A stretch of DNA of 64,000 nucleotides from Colias croceus (GCF_905220415.1 NC_059551.1:940001-1004000), one strand, 5' to 3'; positions 22,093-33,485 are shown, counted from the stretch's first letter. Numbers and translations: made by a program. The notes: generated by a model not told the origin, from the letters alone.

Positions 22093-23208
22093 AAATCGAA
22101 ACTGCCTACTACATAAAACATAAATTTATTGATTTTAAACTAAATTATGCGCATTGTGTTAGCAATACATATTAATGAGATCGCGTCCCCATAATCGTTT
22201 ATAGCAGGACAATTAGTACCCACATAAAAGTCATCTATAGCCTTCCGACTAGCCACACTAACTTGCAGCACCTCAAGAACAGCCAACAGGTTCGAATGCC
22301 GCTTGGTGATCGATTTTTCTCTATTCTTCAAAAATCTCAAGACCAGTTAGTACCCATCAATTACCCAACACCTAACCTCCGTCAAAAAAGCGCATGAATC
22401 ACGCCAACACGCAAACCGGTAAGTCTACGTTACGTCGACCCCAATCGTGTATAGATGAATGGAGATGGTGAAGCACTGCGGAGACCATTGACGACGTAGC
22501 TTATAACGGTGTACTTGCATGTCATTATGTTCGCCGTCCATTGATAAAATGCTCGTCTTTATTTAACATGGTTACGACTTCCGCAATTCCACACCTGACT
22601 AGTGACCATATATTAAAGTTTAATTAGTATATGGTACACCTTGTGAGAACTAAGACAAATTTTGGATTGTGAATGCTATTATTAATTGCTGTGTGATCGA
22701 TCCGGATGTCATCCATTTGCGTTTATTAGACGTCTTATATAATACGCAAAAATTATGACAGTAATGTAAATAATATTTTAATTTGTATTTTAAAAACTGT
22801 CAATATAAATTGGCAACATTTAGCATTTTAAGCACTTATTAATAACAAAATTTATGTTTAATAATTTTATGTTATTATTCAAAATCAGATTGTATATGAG
22901 ACATAAATCCTTTTCATTCATAGCTTCGTAATACGTTTTTACTTTATAAATGAATTTGATATGTTCATCCTTTAGCAAAAGCAACCATATTAAAAAGCTT
23001 CTAATAAAGCTATTGGCTTCAACCGCATGGTCCAAGGAAAATTTTATCTTTTACCGCGGCAAAAAGTACCATAGATCACTTTGCCATCTATCTCGAATTA
23101 CAATAATGATATCATACAATCGTTCCGTTGCAACGTGAAATAAAGACAAAGAAGCGTACATAGTTTCGCATTAAAACATCAGTTAGCTGAGTTAGGATCT
23201 AATTCAAT
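22093..23208. other. No gene seen
   Basis: AT-rich sequence with short random frames only. Confidence 0.45.
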
Positions 23209-23211
23209 CAT

Positions 23212-23396
23212 ACTATTCACAGTTCTCCATAGATAAAGTCACTAGGAATCACCTTCTAGCGACGTATACCGGATGCCCTCATCACTTGTCACATAATGCA
23301 ATGATATCCATGGTCTGACAGCAGCTGCAGCTCACGCCTGTGCGGACATCTTAGATTCATTTGTCAATTGAGTCTACATTGTAATTTATTTATTTA
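23212..23396. repeat. Diverged tandem duplication, unit 1
   Basis: This segment (ACTATTCACAGTT, then AGATAAAGTCACT, AATGCAATGAT, CAGCTGCAGCTCACGCC, TTAGATTCATTTGTCAA, TTGTAATTT) recurs in the same order and direction as unit 2, which starts at 23762 and continues at 24031-24195. The unit is about 175-185 bp. The two SINEs landed after the duplication. Confidence 0.8.
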
Positions 23397-23421
23397 TTTA
23401 TTTTAAATTACAATCTACTAG

Positions 23422-23745
23422 TGGCAGAGCAGTGGTGGCTCAGTGGTGAGACCTCGGACTTCGAATCGATAAGTCCGTGGTTCGAGACCAGGCGAGCGCG
23501 CAGGAAATAAATTGATTTTTCAATTTATCTGCGCATATTGTAACATCACCACTGCTCGAACGGTGAAGGAAAACATCGTGAGGAAACCGACATGTCGAAG
23601 AATTAAAAAAAAAAAAAAGTTCGACGACATGTGTCATCCGCCAACCCGCACTTGGCCAGCGTGGTGGATTATGGCCTGTACCCTCATAGGAGGCCCGTGT
23701 CCCAGCAGTGGGAACGTATATGGGCTGATGATGATGATGATGATG
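23422..23745 (+). mobile_element. tRNA-derived SINE with GATG-repeat tail
   Basis: The head has pol III promoter boxes: box A TGGCTCAGTGG (23436-23446) and box B GGTTCGAGACC (23479-23489). The body runs through CAGCAGTGGGAACGTATATG, and the tail is (GATGAT)n. Exact 12-bp target duplications ACAATCTACTAG lie at 23410-23421 and 23746-23757. The 3' part with GGCTGATGATGATGATG is the known lepidopteran tail that SINEs share with a LINE partner. The tRNA-like head is part of the SINE and not a functional tRNA gene, since it lacks a complete cloverleaf. Confidence 0.9.
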
Positions 23746-23761
23746 ACAATCTACTAGAATG

Positions 23762-24195
23762 ACTATTCACAGTTTAGCTGGCCAGTTGGCTTGGTTGGTA
23801 GTGCTAGTGACCCTGCCTTCCAAGCCACTGGTCGTGGGTTCGATTCCCACCCGGGGCAAATATTTATGTGATGAACATAGATATTTGATCTGTGTCTATC
23901 TATATAAGTATTTATTTAAAATTATATATGTATGTTTATCAGCCATCTGGTTTCCATAACACAAGCGAAAGCTTAGTATGGGATCAGACCATGCCGTGTG
24001 TGAAAATTGTCCCGAAATATTTATTTATTTAGTTTTCCAAAGATAAAGTCACTTGGTAATGGTAACATATAATGCAATGATTTTTATATATTTATCAATG
24101 GTACCGATAGCAGCTGCAGCTCACGCCTTTCCGTACACCTTAGATTCATTTGTCAATAAATGATAAGTGATCGAGACTACGTTGTAATTTGTACT
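23762..24195. repeat. Diverged tandem duplication, unit 2, split by a SINE
   Basis: ACTATTCACAGTTT at 23762-23775 continues at 24031 with AGTTTTCCAAAGATAAAGTC. The pieces join into one copy of unit 1 (23212-23396) once the SINE between them is left out. Substitutions and small indels are spread over the unit, so the duplication is older than the clean insertion edges of the SINEs. Confidence 0.8.
23776..24030 (+). mobile_element. tRNA-derived SINE, second family
   Basis: The head is tRNA-like, with box B GGTTCGATTCC (23837-23847) and a TGGCTTGGTTGGTAGTGCTA box A region. The body has TGTGATGAACA, GGTTTCCATAACACAAGCG and CCGTGTGTGAAAATTGTCCC, and it ends in a TTTA-rich tail. AGTTT on both sides (23771-23775 and 24031-24035) is a short target duplication. 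The family is widespread in Lepidoptera. I recognise it but do not name it with certainty. Confidence 0.85.
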
Positions 24196-25356
24196 GATGT
24201 AAGAGGTGTAACTTGTAAGTTGTATGGCTGTTAGGTTGGAAACAAATGGACATGAAGTGCATTATTTATGAACTTATTGAGATTTCTGAAAGATCTACTG
24301 TAACCACATTAGAACTGAACAAAATAAAGTTATGTTGATGTATTACATGTTCATCAAATTGTTTTAGTAACTGAAAGTTGACACAGATGGTAGGTACAAG
24401 TTAAAAAGTATCAAAAATACAATTGTTAAATTTTGTTTGTTTAATGTTATAATTGTTTAGAAATTAAGCCAGCCATCGAGTTTTGTGTTCATTTTGTCAC
24501 AGGCAGAATTATAAAAACACCCATACAAACATTACATAGTTTCCTTTCAAATTAAAATACAATTTTATGTGAGCAAATAAAAAAAAAACAGTTTTCAAGA
24601 TACTTCAGAAATCACAAAGCTATCCTATAACGAGTGAACATACAAGACTTCGTCTTCACGTCTAACGTCTAACCAATTATAGATTCCAGTTTTACACCTA
24701 GACCATCCTAAATTCAAACTAGTTCTGCACACCACCTGCACCGCATCCGGTACAAATTTCGACAAGACGCGTCTGTGGGAGCGGCTCCATTCACTGTTCC
24801 CGACGAAACCAGTTTGATTTCGCGATGTAACAGCGGATATTAAATCAGTCGTCTATAACTGATTGATGAGTGATTAGACGTGTGATCGATGTACGATTTA
24901 TGCGACGGCTGCGGTCATTAAATTAGCTGCGATAGATAGATATGATCAATGAGCCCGCGAACCGTGGTCACGTAGCTGGGAACCGAACCGCCGATTTGCG
25001 GCACTATTGCTCGACAGCTTCGAGATGAGAAATTTGTATCTATCGTCTGGTTTTTAATGGGTGCATTTTTAATGTCATACATTTATTCAAAGGCCACTGG
25101 TACGGTTGGTTTATGCGATGGACATAACGAAAGACTTAAAGAGGAAATTAAAGTCACATTTCACGCTCTTTAAGAACCATAAAGAATACTAAACATAGTT
25201 GTTTTGGTGACCTTTAGAAACATAACCAAATTTGTTTACAAACATTGAATTGCCTTTACATGCCTGTCTACCAACATACTTGTTTAATAAACGTTTTTTT
25301 TTTTTGCATTTCCTCACCTCACCTTCTCCATAAACTCCAAACTGATCAGATTCTAA
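24196..25356. other. No gene seen
   Basis: AT-rich with short GC-richer patches near 24770 and 24950-25020. No exon or repeat ends were recognised. Confidence 0.45.
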
Positions 25357-25642
25357 TGCCTCCTCCACATTACTCGCGAAGTTGAACGAGGTTAGACGAA
25401 TCGAATAATGTAGAGAGGCACTTCGGCTTACTTCGTCAAACTTTACCTCGCCTCGGCCGACTTCCGTTTGTTGTCGGTTTTTGCGCCCGAGTCAAAGGGC
25501 ACGAAGTTACCTGAAGTTCGTTCTGAATAAATGTATGCGCTCCTCGCGAAGTTGAACGAGTGTGTAGTGTAGCACCGCGGACTTCAGTCAACTTCGGCCG
25601 AGTACTTCGCCGAGGAACTTCGCTAGTAGTGTGGAGGAGGCA
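25357..25642. mobile_element. MITE with TAA target site (PIF/Harbinger-like)
   Basis: The terminal inverted repeats are about 27 bp, TGCCTCCTCCACA..TACT..GCGAAGTT, with two mismatches. They are flanked by TAA on both sides (25354-25356 and 25643-25645), as expected of PIF/Harbinger (target TWA). The 286-bp interior repeats pieces of the subterminal sequence, such as GCGAAGTTGAACGAG, in both directions. An 84-codon minus-strand frame across it is incidental. Confidence 0.8.
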
Positions 25643-27077
25643 TAACACCGTACAGAGTAATGCACTGGGTTCATAGTTTGTACCCAGCATTACTACGACA
25701 ACATCTAGTTAGTAAGACACTATCTATGTGACGTCAATGTCGAGCGTCGTCCAGTGTCCATCAGTAGGCGTCGCACGCTACAATCATAACATAAATACCG
25801 TCACATGGCTTTGCTCAACAATCGCAAATGTAACAAGCGAGCTACGACTCGTCTCATAATTCATTTGCTACTGTTTTTAAATAGTAATGGGCCATTTGAG
25901 AGCTTGTATCATCTGATTTATTATTGACGATTTGACAATATTCGAGCTGAATGATGTATCAATATAAAATGTACTTGTGTTCTTCTGTAGAAAAGTCTCT
26001 TTTAAGATAATATTATATTAGGATCTGATGCTCATATTATTTTTAAATTGACGCCAAAACGAATGAATTCACTTTAATGCGAATCATTAAGACTTAGGAC
26101 TTCTCTTCGTCTATCGTAACTCGTAAGCGTAACTACAATTACATATAAAACAAACAAGACAAATCTAACCTCGCAGGTCACAAAGCGAATGCATCAGCTC
26201 GCTCGTGCAGTATTAAGTCACAAGTAATAACTCATAACATCACGTGAGCCACATCATCCGCGTAGTAATGGCTGAATTTCACCCGCACACACACAAATAT
26301 ACGTAATACACACACACATATACATGCATCATACACACACACGCGCTCTGCGCATACGCACGCGTGCGTCTGTGTGCGTTTCCGGTCGCATCTGTGACTG
26401 ATCGAGTCCGATGTCCAGTGTGCTACACAACAGATAGGCTAATATCTATTGAAGTAGAGATTATTTTCAATCGACGTGTAATTCGATGCACTAAATAGTA
26501 AATAGTTATGGAATAAAATATTTAAACCGGGTAGAAACGCATTTGCATAATGACTTAATTACAAAGTGAACCCGGATTACTTAATGAAGTAACTGAGGTT
26601 TATGACGGACACCTGATCTGTCTTATGAGGTGGTTGAATCCATGCTTATAGGTAAAATCTAATTAAAAGACTATTTAGTTGTAATGATGCCTTTTTATTT
26701 GACCTCATAGGATATGTAAAATCCTCTTCTGTTTCCCTATGCTTATGCACATATTTTGGTGTACAACTGAATTTCGAAACGTCAAATCATCCCAAAAAAA
26801 TACAAATCTCAAATCAAAGACATTTCTCGTACAAAACATCGGTGGTATCATACAATTAGAACTAACAGACATTCCTGTGACAAAGATATTTTCAGAATAT
26901 CGCGATACAGACGTCTGGTCGTGTACAGACTATAATTACACACGTCAGACACAACAAAAACAATGCGATCTATGTCTCAACATTCTCTAATTATCCCCGA
27001 TACTGTGCTACTGTAAAGGTATGCGTCTCTATTCAGTTGCTTGAATTAATTTTGTGAACGACAAATCTATGGGTAAA
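25643..27077. repeat. Gene-free; CA-rich simple repeats
   Basis: Interrupted CA/TG dinucleotide runs lie at 26284-26384 (ACACACACAAATATACG, ACACACACATATACATG and others). The rest has no recognisable gene. Confidence 0.5.
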
Positions 27078-27267
27078 TCGCTACAAAGTATAAAACAAAG
27101 TCACCTTTTCTGTCCCTATATCCCTACGTATGCTTAAATCTTTAAAACTACGCCACTGATTTTGATGCAGTTTTGTTTTAATAGATAGAGTGATTCAAGA
27201 GAATGGTTTTACTATATCATTTAATAGGATTAAGACAAAACGGGCGAAGCCGCGGGCGGTAAGCTAG
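27078..27267 (+). mobile_element. Non-autonomous Helitron, 'AAACAAAGTCGC' family
   Basis: It begins TCGCTACAAAGTATAAAAC after A and ends GGGCGGTAAGCTAG before T. The interior TTAAATCTTTAAAACTACGC and GATAGAGTGATTCAAGAG match the copies at 6090 and 36517. The 3' hairpin region GCGAAGCCGCGGGCGG is intact. It is non-coding. Confidence 0.85.
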
Positions 27268-29061
27268 TAATATTATAAATTTTTACACTACTCGTTCACA
27301 CGATTTTTTGACATGTCTGACATTTCCGTTACAATTGTGTCGTCAATGTGACATTTTAAAAATGAAGCTGGTGAATGCACCGGTTTTAAATTATCTGTAT
27401 ATGTAAAAAGTGCTGTAAATAAAGGAACACGTGAGATACCAAATTGCTGTCGGATTATTCTTTATCCATTTCCTACCACAACGCCCGCGCCGTACGCAAG
27501 AATAACCACGTACTATTCAAAATCTGTATTTACAAAAAATACGTGAGATACTACTTTGAGGTTGGATTATTTTCTATCCATAATCCATAACGAAAACCAA
27601 ATTTTTACTAACATTAGTATGATTATATTAAATTTTTACTAACATTAGTATAAAAATATTGTAGCTAACAAGTGGCCCAATGATGTTTCGATAAATAAAT
27701 GAATTAGTATTATAACTAGTGACAAATCTCAATACCATTGTAGCAGTGTTCAATCACGCTATATTTACACAAACAACAAGACAATGTAGACGCGAGGGCG
27801 GTGCGCGAGCGTCTAATTACCGCACCAAGTTCGTGAGACGGCCCGGCGCGAATCGCTTCTGCCAAAGGATGCGCCCACGCATACAGTATTCTATCGGTAA
27901 CTAATATTACAAAGAGGAAAATATTATTTTGTTATTTGAATTGATTATAATCAAAAATTATGGGATCGATATTATTAACTTAGTTTCGCTTTTTAATTTT
28001 ATCTTTTATGTGGCAAGAATGGGCATTATTAATTATTATTATCGTTGTAAAACAATCAATATTTCGAGCAAGTTTGTAATTTCTGTCGGTTGGATATAGC
28101 TCATATTTTTTTTAAATAGTCAAACGCAAACATATACTTTATGAAGCACTTAATATTTTAACTACATATTTAATGTAAATATGTATTAAAAAAATTAAAC
28201 AAGTATTTATGAACAATGACATTCTACACCGCACTAAACTGCTAACAAGTTTTAGGTACAATATTTACGTAATAAATTATTTAATGAATCGAGCTAAATT
28301 TAATGGCCCCGAAACATCGCTATAAATATTTAGCGAAGCGATACTTTATTGCACAAAAGGGACACATCCCTAGGTATTTGATCGTTAAAATCTTTAGCCC
28401 TCCTTTACATTTGTAAACTATTGAAATGTAGACAACAATAAAAACAACATAAATCTCTATTCAGTATACAGTATACCTAAAGATTTAAAATAATACCATT
28501 TCATCTCCCTACTTGGGATTTATCATATGTGTATGATACTAATGTAGTTACTGTGGTAACTAACACAATCTCTACAACAGTATTTTTTTTTTCATACAAC
28601 GGAGTAAATACCAACCAGAGAATTTTTCAAACTTATAAAAACAGATTTTAAATGTATTTTTATCATAGTATAAACTATAAGTATTAAATTTATACATTTT
28701 TCAATATCTTAAGTCCAATTACACCCAAAGAGCCATAAACGCAAGAACGTATACAAGAAAAACTTGAGAACAACAACAATACATTCATCTACGAATTCAT
28801 TTCCATAAATTCAGACGACAAATCGCTTTATAATAACATAGACTCAGAGTTTAACGAGCTGCATAAATTGCATAAATAACATAGCAAGTACAATTTAAAT
28901 TATTAATGAAACGACAACAATTCGCCGCCGCATCGCGCAGGTACATTTTGCAAGACGCCCACAACATCTCTGATATTACCAAACTGCATTATACAATCAA
29001 CATCAACAGTATTAAACTCAACTCCATTATACGCGACCAACATTATTTCAAAATGCCACAA
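27268..29061. repeat. Gene-free; small duplications and a Helitron-like 5' remnant
   Basis: An imperfect duplication pairs about 27450-27476 with 27541-27582 (ACGTGAGATAC, then GGATTATT..TATCCAT). AAATTTTTACTAACATTAGT is repeated in tandem at about 27598-27660 with a unit near 33 bp. AACTAATATTACAAAGAGGAAA at 27900 resembles the 5' start of the Helitron family at 7111, but no 3' end follows. A GC-rich block (27790-27880) just before it resembles the 3' part of the element at 12125. Confidence 0.45.
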
Positions 29062-29291
29062 CTAAAATCCCATAAAAATGATAGAACCAGACAATAACAT
29101 TAGAAGCAGGTAAAGCGCTCCACCGATCTTTTGTTCGACCTCCATAGCCGACAGCGAGTCTGCCAGGTGTCCATTGTGCAGTTTTCTATTAAATTCCCAG
29201 AAATCGAAGCATTTGTCGCACATGTGCCTGTAAATGTACCTGTGCTCGTAAACTCCTTTGTGAAATACACGTGAATAGCTTCGAAATATTT
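29062..29291 (-). CDS. Candidate terminal exon; ionotropic-receptor-like C-terminus (tentative)
   Basis: On the minus strand a frame follows a plausible acceptor (CTAACCTTTAG, 29292-29302) and runs 75 codons to TAG (29062-29064). Third positions are rich in G and C (TAC, CAC, TGC, GAC, TTC, CTG), unlike the AT-rich surroundings, which suggests real coding selection. Near residues 32-36 it has FDFWE, and at about residues 55-72 a hydrophobic helix in KIGGALYLLLMLLSGSIIF, with the end 3 residues later. A short loop, then 'E-x-x-x-G-G-A-L/F-Y-L-L', then a last membrane helix recalls the M4 end of insect ionotropic receptors. The acceptor implies phase 1, and no matching upstream exon was found in the window. 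The family call is weak; the exon call is stronger. Confidence 0.4.
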
Positions 29292-30934
29292 CTAAAGGTT
29301 AGTCGGGCATAGAAAACGTCCGAGAAGCTTTATGGACATTTTAAATTACTTTTGTCAAGCATTAATAAAAGTCTATTGATATTTTATGTTACGCTCAAAT
29401 TGTTTTCGTTTATAGAGGAAGTGAATAAAATTGGAAAGATGTTAATGCACTCCGCAAAAAATACCATACAGGAAAATGAGATAGTCAATAAGTTAATAAA
29501 TCCTAGAATTTATGGCACGATTTTAATTTATCGTGGGAAATTATTAACAGCAGACAGCACATCCGTTTTGGATATAATTCTCAAAACAGTTAATTGCAAA
29601 AAATTACTATCTAAATGAGTTATGCTTGATATGCTTTCACAAAAAAATAATTAAAATAGCTATTTTCATACTAATAGCATAAAAAATATGTGACGCGTCT
29701 ACTTCCTTACCTACCTACTTAGATGTCAGTCTGTCCTTATTTAGGGGTGTAAAAAACGTTATTATTACAACACCTTAGAATGATCCCCAAGCAAAATTTC
29801 ATAACTAAGTTAACACCAAATCCCCAATAGATAAAATAATAAATTTACCTACAAAATTACCTTCATTTGGTCAAATAAAATAGCACCAACACGTACACGA
29901 ACACCATTACCAACTAAATCCCTACTGTTCTCGAATGTAACGTAACCGTATCCAATCCGATGCATGCACACCTCGCTGATAGCTGGAAACAAGACACCGA
30001 GACCAGCCAATGACCCCATACGGACAGACCACATAGTCTATAATATGTATGTGAGTATTTAGCAGCGTGTGAAGGTAATTAATGAATGGTTATTGGAAAC
30101 TCAAGCCTTGTATTCATTGTAAACATATTTAGAAGTAAGGCTGAAAAGATAACAGACACTGCGTGTTGCAGAGTTCTTAACGCTGAAATTTTCTTGGAGC
30201 GACAAATTTCTAAACAGTTTCCAATATCCAACCACATTATTGATCAATTCTTGAACAAATTTAAACTATGAATACGAGACTTCATAGATGAAAGTACTCC
30301 TCAATACAAATCTCTGGAAAATGTACAAATTCTTGGGAAAAAAAACTGATTTCCAAGCTCACGAGTCGTTGAATTTCTTCCTCCATTAAATGAATGAAAT
30401 TATCTATTGATGTTGATTGGCAGGATACTCCAATCTTTATCGGTTAAGTAATTACCATTAGTAAAATACTATAAACATACAAACAAGTCTGACAGACTTT
30501 GAATTGTGCCAATGAAATCGTCGAAATTAAAATCAGTTCATGACCTAAAAGCTGAAATTTTCGCAAATAGGTCAGTTTGTAGATTATCTCCGTGTTTTGA
30601 TAAAAAAACACATATCAACACAAAATAAAGAACTTCCATGACATCTACCTAACTACAAAAATTGTATCATTAAAAATTTAAGATACTCTATTTTTCTCAT
30701 TTTTTTTTTTAATTCTAGTTAAAAGCTCTCTACCCAAGGTCAAACAACGTCTTCCAAATATCACACTAACGAATATATCAAAAGTTTAAAATGCTCTATT
30801 TTTCCCAAGATTATTTTACCACGTCAATCATGCTCCCTTTCCAAGGTCACACACCATCTTCCAAATATACACGTAAGACCAAACTGCATTACAAAGGCAA
30901 ACGCATTAAACATCAAGCGCAAACGGAAAAGTAA
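29292..30934. other. No gene firmly supported
   Basis: Two exon-like frames are present but weak: plus strand 29416-29618, after a good acceptor TTTTCGTTTATAG and ending at TGA, and minus strand 29852-30053, with ATTATAG before and AAG/GTAATT after. Neither has a clear family, and neither fits in phase with the exon at 29062-29291. Confidence 0.35.
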
Positions 30935-31286
30935 GGCTAAGCGCGCACCACGACTTTATGCAGCGTGATTATTTTATCGCAGAAATACAACGTATGAGTT
31001 ACTATGACAATGCGCGCACATGCGATTAAATAATCGCAGAGATTTTAAAATTGTGATTTGTCACATTTTGCTGCGACTGCTCGCGACGCGATTGTCGCGA
31101 AAATGAAATGCAGAATATGAAATTGTATGGTACCGCGCGCACTGCGATAATAAAATCGCACAATCGGGCCCGGCCGGCACTTCACTTGTGTTTCGTCTGT
31201 CCAACAGTAAACATCGTAGTGGTATAGGTAGGTACTGTTTGGTAAACATAAATTCAGTAATCTGTCAAAGGTTTGAATTTATTCAT

Positions 31287-31381
31287 TTATTTAACACTTT
31301 ATTGTACAAGAAACAAAATATACATAAAGGTTACAATAATAAAAAAAAAAAATAAAAAAGCACAAAGGGCGGCCTTTTGGC
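31287..31381 (-). mobile_element. LINE 3' end fragment inside the MITE
   Basis: Read on the minus strand: AAAAGGCCGCCCTTTGTGC, then T-rich sequence, ending in a TTAAATA-rich end. It has the same GGCGGCCTT landmark as 10107-10275. Near-identical flanks GAATTTATTCATT (31274-31286) and GAATTTTCATT (31382-31392) suggest a target duplication. Confidence 0.55.
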
Positions 31382-31451
31382 GGAATTTTCATTCTATAAT
31401 AGCCAAAGAATTTTTTGGGATACCTACATCCGAAGTTCATTGTATTTCTGA

Positions 31452-31627
31452 CTAGCTTTCCACCCGCGGCATCGCCCGCGCAGTCAAAGAAAAACCCGCA
31501 TAGTTCCCGTTCCCGTGGGATTTCCGGGATAAAACCTATACTATGGCCTTTCTCGGGTATCAAAATATCTCTATACCAAATTTACAGACAGACAGAGTTA
31601 CTTTCGCATTTATAATATTAGTATGGA
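31452..31627 (-). mobile_element. Lep1-type Helitron inside the MITE
   Basis: In reverse it begins TCCATACTAATATTATAAAT and ends GGTGGAAAGCTAG. On the plus strand it is bounded by A (31451) and T (31628), the A/T target of Helitrons. It carries the short TCTG repeat and the CCCGGAAATCCCACGGGAAC block of the 37437 copy, with a small deletion after TTTGGTATAGAGATATTTTG. Confidence 0.9.
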
Positions 31628-31877
31628 TAAAAGAAACCTTTGACAATTCTATCTGCTGTAAAAGAATGAGTCCAATATAGACGATTTTTCTTTTTTTTCT
31701 TCTTATCCTCTGAAGTAGTAAATAAAGACAAGCAACTTGTACGAAATCCATGATGAAAGTGAGTAAGGATCACTATTAAATTATCGTTGTGCGCGCACCG
31801 TACTTTCTGCGATTTTCTACAGCGCGATTTTGAAATCGTGTCGCAAAAATTAAAATCGTAGTGCGCGCTTAGCCTAA

Positions 31878-33072
31878 GATCGTTTCGCGTTAGTGATTAC
31901 GATAAGCATCAGTTCAGTGTCAATCCGACACGAGAACATTGCACCAAACACTGTCATTATTACACTATCATTACAACGCGTTTCCCATGGGTTTCTTTCC
32001 TGTTTGTAATAATATGGACAATCATGTAGATAGCGATTTTACGTGTAAACTAGTTGAAGTAACGCTATATGATATTTTTTAAATTTTTTATTTAGCCAAG
32101 TAGTTCTTGATTTCTCTACTTCGCTATTAATACGAATTTGGTTTGTTGTAGGTACAGATAAATTGAAAAACTACTTAGAAAATTCTCTCAAAACTGTTTC
32201 TGAGTACAGTTCAATTCGAGCGGTTATTTAGTTAATAAAGATATTCAAAAAATACTTTCTTTAAAACATTGGAACGTAGAATTCGATACGCAAAGGGTTA
32301 AATAGGTAAATACCAACGAACGAGTGTACCCTTTAACAATTGTGCATTCCATACAACGAGTGAGCAACCGATAGCTTTACACCTAAACCACATTCACTGC
32401 AAGAAGATTAACGGAAAAGTAATGAAGTTACAGTTAATTTAAGGTAAAACAGATAATGTACTTTTAAATGTCAATTTAATTTAATTACCATGTTAGTAAT
32501 AAGGTATTTTTGCAAGTTTAGAACAATATAGAATTGAAGATGACAGTGCGTGCCGATTACAATCATGCATCAAAAGAAAAAAACCTAAATTCAATTTAAA
32601 ATCGAATTTTGAATTTGGAATAAAATGTCACATCTATACCGGCTTACAGCATGCAGCGCTGATCACAAATAACAGAACAAATTCTAAATTCAAATTTAGA
32701 ATTTAGAACAAAATGTCATCTCACTGCCTACAGCGTCGATGACAGTTCACGTCGATCGCAATTTAACAGGAACCAATGTTTGGCGCGCCCACATACAGAA
32801 CGGGAATGCAGAAATAAATGTGTCGCGCGTGCGATGACAGGCTTATTATGCAACGGCTAAAGATCAATCCACAACGGCAACAGTACTAAATTTAATTTCA
32901 CTAAAGTTTGTCTGGATGCCTAGGATATCTTTGATTTATGTACAGATGACTAGTAGACGTATGCTAATAAATATGCTTACAGAATAATGAAATTTTGGCT
33001 TTAATGACATTCTATCATATCACTTTTTGTTAAATGATTTTGTGCAAATAAATGGTTTATTTATTTATTTAT
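31878..33072. repeat. Gene-free; short imperfect tandem repeat
   Basis: GAATTTGGAATAAAATGTCAC..ATCT (about 32611) is echoed by GAATTTAGAACAAAATGTCA (about 32697), each followed by a TACAGC(A/G) motif, so a unit of about 85 bp is duplicated. The palindrome-rich TTCTAAATTCAAATTTAGAA lies at about 32683. No coding signal was seen. Confidence 0.45.
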
Positions 33073-33264
33073 TGTACATTCGAACCGCAAGGGACTGGAA
33101 CGCGCTTCCTGAATCTGTGCTACCCGACGAGTACAATATGGGGGTCTTCAAGCGAAGAGTGAACCGGTACCTATTAGGAATGCGCGTACCATCTTAGACC
33201 GCATCTTATGCTTTCCATCAGGCGAGATTGTGGTCAAGCGCTTCCCTATCTAGAAAAAAAAATA
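33073..33264 (+). pseudogene. LINE ORF2 C-terminal remnant with 3' end
   Basis: The plus-strand frame reads RTARDWNALPESVLPDEYN and then VFKRRVNRYLLG before TAG at 33195. 'RT-x-R-x-W-N-x-L-P' followed by 'F-K-x-R-V-N-R' is the conserved C-terminal end of lepidopteran LINE reverse transcriptase proteins. The following 3' region has CTTTCCATCAGGCGAGATTG and ends in a run of 9 A near 33256-33264. A TTTA-repeat lies just upstream. It is a 5'-truncated, dead copy. Confidence 0.75.
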
Positions 33265-33344
33265 TATTCACAAGACTGTATTTATTTAACAAGTAAGTTT
33301 TAAATTTTAATCACTACGTACTTTGTACAAAACTAATTGGCTGC

Positions 33345-33485
33345 CCGCTGTCTGTCCGCCTCTATATACGCTTCGATTTTTAAAACTACACAACAGATGT
33401 TGATGTGGTTTTTTAATAGATAGAGTGATTCAAGAGGAATATTTTAGAATGTCATTTGTTAAATTTAGACAACGCGGACGAAAGG
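33345..33485 (+). mobile_element. Degraded Helitron, 'AAACAAAGTCGC' family
   Basis: TTTTTAAAACTACACAACAG and GATAGAGTGATTCAAGAGGA match the copies at 6090 and 27078. Both termini are eroded and the hairpin region is reduced to ACGCGGACGAAAGG. Confidence 0.65.

Larger units (their letters stand above)
30935..31874. mobile_element. MITE with TAA target site, hit by two later insertions
   Basis: The ends are inverted repeats GGCTAAGCGCGCAC.ACGA, flanked by TAA on both sides (30932-30934 and 31875-31877), as in PIF/Harbinger. Inside, GCGCGCA followed by a small hairpin of the form TGCGATTAAATAATCGCA recurs near 31010-31040 and 31133-31160, giving a row of subterminal repeats. A LINE 3' end (31287-31381) and a Helitron (31452-31627) lie within it. 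It is non-coding. Confidence 0.8.

Noticed and set aside
23422..23500. tRNA gene
   Set aside because: The pol III boxes belong to a SINE head with target duplications and a tail. No full cloverleaf can be drawn.
23776..23860. tRNA gene
   Set aside because: Same reason: the tRNA-like part continues directly into a known kind of SINE body.
29416..29618. Plus-strand frame after a good splice acceptor (TTTTCGTTTATAG), ending in TGA
   Set aside because: Codons follow the AT-rich background and the protein resembles no family I know. I considered a chemoreceptor C-terminus, but the conserved last helix and its Tyr-Leu motif are missing.
29852..30053. Minus-strand exon-like frame with GYGYVTF, similar to the RNP1 motif of RNA-recognition domains, bounded by ATTATAG and AAG/GTAATT
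   Set aside because: The part after the motif is too short for the second helix of the domain, the region before it does not look like RNP2, and its donor phase does not fit the exon at 29062-29291. Probably chance.
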